DNA from: Terrimicrobium sacchariphilum
GTDB taxonomy: Bacteria; Verrucomicrobiota; Verrucomicrobiia; Chthoniobacterales; Terrimicrobiaceae
Direction of reading: 5' to 3'
DNA: 64,000 nucleotides
Assembly (NCBI RefSeq): GCF_001613545.1
Contig: NZ_BDCO01000002.1
Location: 1,426,001-1,490,000, forward strand
The translations under genes and the position numbers were made by a program. The notes below the pieces were generated by a model. The model searched no databases and had not been told where the DNA came from. It saw nothing but the letters and a program-made list of their open reading frames with translations. Numbering within the stretch: the stretch's first letter is position 1; each line of letters begins with the position of its first letter. Of this stretch, positions 61,892-64,000 are shown in pieces.

Positions 61892-62257
61892 GTGGAGACA
61901 ACCGAGGTCAAATATCGCATCGGAAACGAGAAGCTCATTCGCGTGCTGGATGGAGCCAGCGCCAAGCTGCGGTCATTGCTCGAACGTCAGGGGCGACCGG
62001 GCGGCGCGTTGCGGGTGGCAGTGATCGGTGGAGGATGCTCGGGATTGCAGTACAAGATGGACCTCGTCGACGGCCCGGCCAATCGCGACATCATGGTCGA
62101 GTCCAACGCCGTGCGCGTGGTCGTCGATCCCAAGAGCGCGCTCTTCGTCAGCGGATCGGAGCTCGACTACAGCGACGACCTGCAAAAGGGTGGCTTCAAG
62201 GTGACGAATCCCAATGCCGTGGCGCATTGTTCGTGCGGCGAGAGTTTCTCGGCGTGA
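61892..62257 (+). CDS. iscA: Fe-S cluster assembly protein, IscA/ErpA-like
   Basis: 121 residues from a GTG at 61892. The A-type carrier motif is intact: VIGGGCSGLQYKMDLVDG supplies the first Cys and HCSCGESF the pair CxC near the C-terminus. It carries or delivers Fe-S clusters. The stop overlaps the hscB GTG (GTGA). IscS and IscU are not seen upstream; the next genes are hscB and hscA. Confidence 0.92.
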   Translation: METTEVKYRIGNEKLIRVLDGASAKLRSLLERQGRPGGALRVAVIGGGCSGLQYKMDLVDGPANRDIMVESNAVRVVVDPKSALFVSGSELDYSDDLQKGGFKVTNPNAVAHCSCGESFSA

Positions 62258-62796
62258 CGGACGCCTTTTCCCTGTTCGGAATCGCGGCGCGGCCCATTCC
62301 CGACGAGACCGATCTCAAGGAACGTTATCTGCGCGAATCGGCTGCCGCCCATCCAGATTCCGGGCGTGGAGACGCCGGGCGATTTACGGAGCTTCAGGAG
62401 GCCTATCGCGTATTGAGCGATCCCGCGGCACGATTGCGTCTGCTGGCGGGCGATGGCGACACAGTGGGCCGGCTGGGATCGCCGGAGATTTTCATGCTGG
62501 TGGGCGGAACGATGCAGGCGGCCAATGCGGCATTGCAGACCCGCTCCTCCTCGACCACGGCCCTCTCGCGAGCGGTCAGCACCGCGGAATGTCGCGCGGC
62601 AGCGGCAAAGGTGACGCTGGCCCTCGAGGCCATCGCAGACTCCCGCGCCAGGCTCGACGCGCGCCTGCGTGAGTTGGATACGCGCTGGCCTGCGGTGGAG
62701 CCGGGTGAACTCGCCGCTCTGGCGGGCGATTATGCCTTTACCGGAAAGTGGGAGGCCCAATTGCGCGAGGCGGAATTTAAGCTCGCGCACGGCTGA
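62254..62796 (+). CDS. hscB: Fe-S co-chaperone HscB (J-domain protein)
   Basis: 180 residues from a GTG overlapping the iscA stop; a longer upstream frame is spurious. The J domain has LFGIAARPIPDETDLKERYL and the HPD motif in AAAHPDSG, then FTELQEAYRVLSDPAAR. The C-terminal helical part (about 90-180) ends in ELAALAGDYAFTGKWEAQLR and serves as IscU-binding domain in HscB. It stimulates the Hsp70 gene product next door. The spacing to hscA is 23 bp. Confidence 0.86.
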   Translation: MTDAFSLFGIAARPIPDETDLKERYLRESAAAHPDSGRGDAGRFTELQEAYRVLSDPAARLRLLAGDGDTVGRLGSPEIFMLVGGTMQAANAALQTRSSSTTALSRAVSTAECRAAAAKVTLALEAIADSRARLDARLRELDTRWPAVEPGELAALAGDYAFTGKWEAQLREAEFKLAHG

Positions 62797-62819
62797 ACGG
62801 CACGTAGCGTGCGGTGACC

Positions 62820-64000
62820 ATGATCGTAGGAATCGACCTCGGAACGACAAATTCCCTCATCGGCGCGATGGACGCCGGTTTCCCCGTGCTCTTTGCCGAC
62901 GAGAACGGGTGCCGACTCACGCCCTCCGCGCTCTATTTCCCGGAAGATGCGACCGAGCCGGTGGTTGGTTGGGAGGCTCTCGAGCATCGCGAAACCGGGG
63001 TTTTGTCGATCAAGCGCCTGATGGGTTCGCGCGTTGGCGAGGTGGAGACCACCTTGCCGGTGGTGGGCAGGCCGGGCGAACCGGTGCGCTTGCAGGTAGG
63101 TTCCCAGACCCTTAGCCCCGAGGAGATTTCCGCATTCATCCTCCGCAAGCTCAAGGTCCAGGCTGAACGTGTCTTGGGTGGTCCGGTGACGAAGGCCGTC
63201 ATCACGGTCCCGGCCTATTTCAACGACGCCCAGCGCAGCGCCACCAAGCGGGCGGGTGAACTGGCGGGGTTTGAGGTCGAGCGCCTCCTGGCGGAGCCCA
63301 CTGCGGCCGCGCTCGCCTATGGTTTGGACCGGCTGGGGGAAAAATCACACGTGGCCGTTTACGATCTGGGCGGCGGAACGTTTGACATCTCGGTGCTGGA
63401 GCTTTCCGGCGGCGTGTTTCAGGTGCTGGCGACGAACGGCGATACCCGGCTTGGCGGCGATGACTTTGACCGGGCGATCGCGGAGAAATTTGGCATTTCT
63501 CTGGCGGAAGCCGAGGCTCGGAAACGCGAGGGTGGCGAGCAGATTGCAGAAGTCTGCCGCCCGATCCTTGAGAAGACCCGTCTGCATTGCCTGCGTTCGC
63601 TGCACGACGCGAAGGTCGATGTCGGACAGCTTGACGAGGTGATCCTCGTTGGCGGCTCGACTCGCATGCCGCTGGTGCGCGAGTTTGTTCGCGAGGTGTT
63701 CGGAAAGGAACCCAACGTCTCCCAGCATCCGGATGAAGCGGTGGCATTGGGCGCGGCGATCCAGGCGGGTATCCTGTCCGGATCCGTGCAAAACGTCACC
63801 CTCCTCGACGTGACGCCGCTTTCCCTCGGTATAGAGACTTTTGGCGGGTTGATGAATGTCCTCATCCCGCGAAATACGACCATTCCCTGCCGGGCGGGCG
63901 AGATGTTTGCCAATGCCGCCGCCAACCAGACCTCGATGCGCATCACGGTGCTCCAGGGCGAGCGCGAGATGGCTCGGGATAACTGGAAGCTCGGTGAGTT
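62820..64000 (+). CDS. hscA: Hsp70-family chaperone in HscA position (partial, compact ATPase domain)
   Basis: The ATG at 62820 opens a frame that runs off the window; 393 residues are visible. GIDLGTTNSLIG, VITVPAYFNDAQRSATKRAGELAG, AVYDLGGGTFDISVLEL, VILVGGSTRMPLV and the linker LLDVTPLSLGIETFGG are all classical Hsp70 segments. From LGGDDFD to VILVGG there are only about 63 residues, where E. coli DnaK and HscA have about 110, so most of subdomain IIB of the nucleotide-binding domain is missing. The frame is intact throughout. Position after iscA-hscB supports an HscA role in Fe-S assembly. Confidence 0.85.
   Translation, partial: MIVGIDLGTTNSLIGAMDAGFPVLFADENGCRLTPSALYFPEDATEPVVGWEALEHRETGVLSIKRLMGSRVGEVETTLPVVGRPGEPVRLQVGSQTLSPEEISAFILRKLKVQAERVLGGPVTKAVITVPAYFNDAQRSATKRAGELAGFEVERLLAEPTAAALAYGLDRLGEKSHVAVYDLGGGTFDISVLELSGGVFQVLATNGDTRLGGDDFDRAIAEKFGISLAEAEARKREGGEQIAEVCRPILEKTRLHCLRSLHDAKVDVGQLDEVILVGGSTRMPLVREFVREVFGKEPNVSQHPDEAVALGAAIQAGILSGSVQNVTLLDVTPLSLGIETFGGLMNVLIPRNTTIPCRAGEMFANAAANQTSMRITVLQGEREMARDNWKLGE

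Overview
The window is about 62% GC and reads as a chromosome segment of a didermic, free-living bacterium of the Verrucomicrobia type (Terrimicrobium/Chthoniobacter-like). This is inferred from gene content. There are LPS genes (rfaE1, rfaE2, gmhB, kdsB, msbA, lptD), a futalosine-pathway menaquinone gene (mqnC), PEP-CTERM proteins with a VPEPST motif, pseudopilin-like proteins, few good Shine-Dalgarno sites, and many 1-8 bp start/stop overlaps. No rRNA, tRNA, CRISPR array, insertion sequence or prophage was recognised. Nearly all of the sequence is ordinary core genome with tight operons.

Layout. 1-7.2 kb: partial LON-domain gene, BI-1-like membrane protein, mqnC, SBF-like transporter, YhaM-like HD/OB nuclease, glnB, and a membrane coiled-coil protein with a MoxR ATPase. 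7.2-14.8 kb (minus strand): one long overlapping operon running from two exported proteins through phoH, a PgpH-like HD protein, ybeY, a hypothetical protein, clpS, a DUF2017-like protein, recO and a TPR protein to rfaE2. 14.8-19 kb (plus): rfaE1-gmhB-kdsB-msbA, for heptose/Kdo supply and lipid A-core export. 19-25.7 kb (minus): PIN-PhoH protein, guanine deaminase, double-ABM membrane protein, OprB-like porin, L,D-transpeptidase, RsbW-like anti-sigma kinase, folE2. 25.7-28.7 kb (plus): FGGY kinase, queE, queD, ACT-domain protein. 28.7-32.6 kb (minus): trxA, a proline/alanine-rich tail-anchored protein, prc protease. 32.7-35.4 kb (plus): MBL hydrolase, pilC, pseudopilin, small membrane protein. 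36-39.7 kb (minus): lptD, half-size EamA protein, ABC-2 permease. 39.8-46.6 kb: purH, small anchored protein, 3D-domain protein, lipases, acyltransferase. 46.7-53 kb: carboxyguanidine deiminase subunits, urea/guanidine carboxylase, one-domain allophanate hydrolase. 53-57.1 kb: PEP-CTERM/pseudopilin cluster. 57.2-60.9 kb: heme uptake and degradation operon hmuSTUV. 60.9-64 kb: AraC regulator with a Fur-like box, then iscA-hscB-hscA.

How the genes work together. The window holds coherent modules: lipid A/core assembly; preQ0/queuosine precursor synthesis (FolE2, QueD, QueE); guanidine or urea nitrogen use ending in ammonia and CO2; and heme/iron acquisition next to Fe-S cluster maturation, with a 7-1-7 Fur-like palindrome between them.

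The most interesting points are an Hsp70 (HscA position) lacking most of nucleotide-binding subdomain IIB, a QueD with Gln at a zinc-ligand position, a YbeY with Asp at its third metal-ligand position, two gene-free stretches rich in strong hairpins that may be structured RNAs, and a pseudopilin-like gene translationally coupled to a large PEP-CTERM protein.
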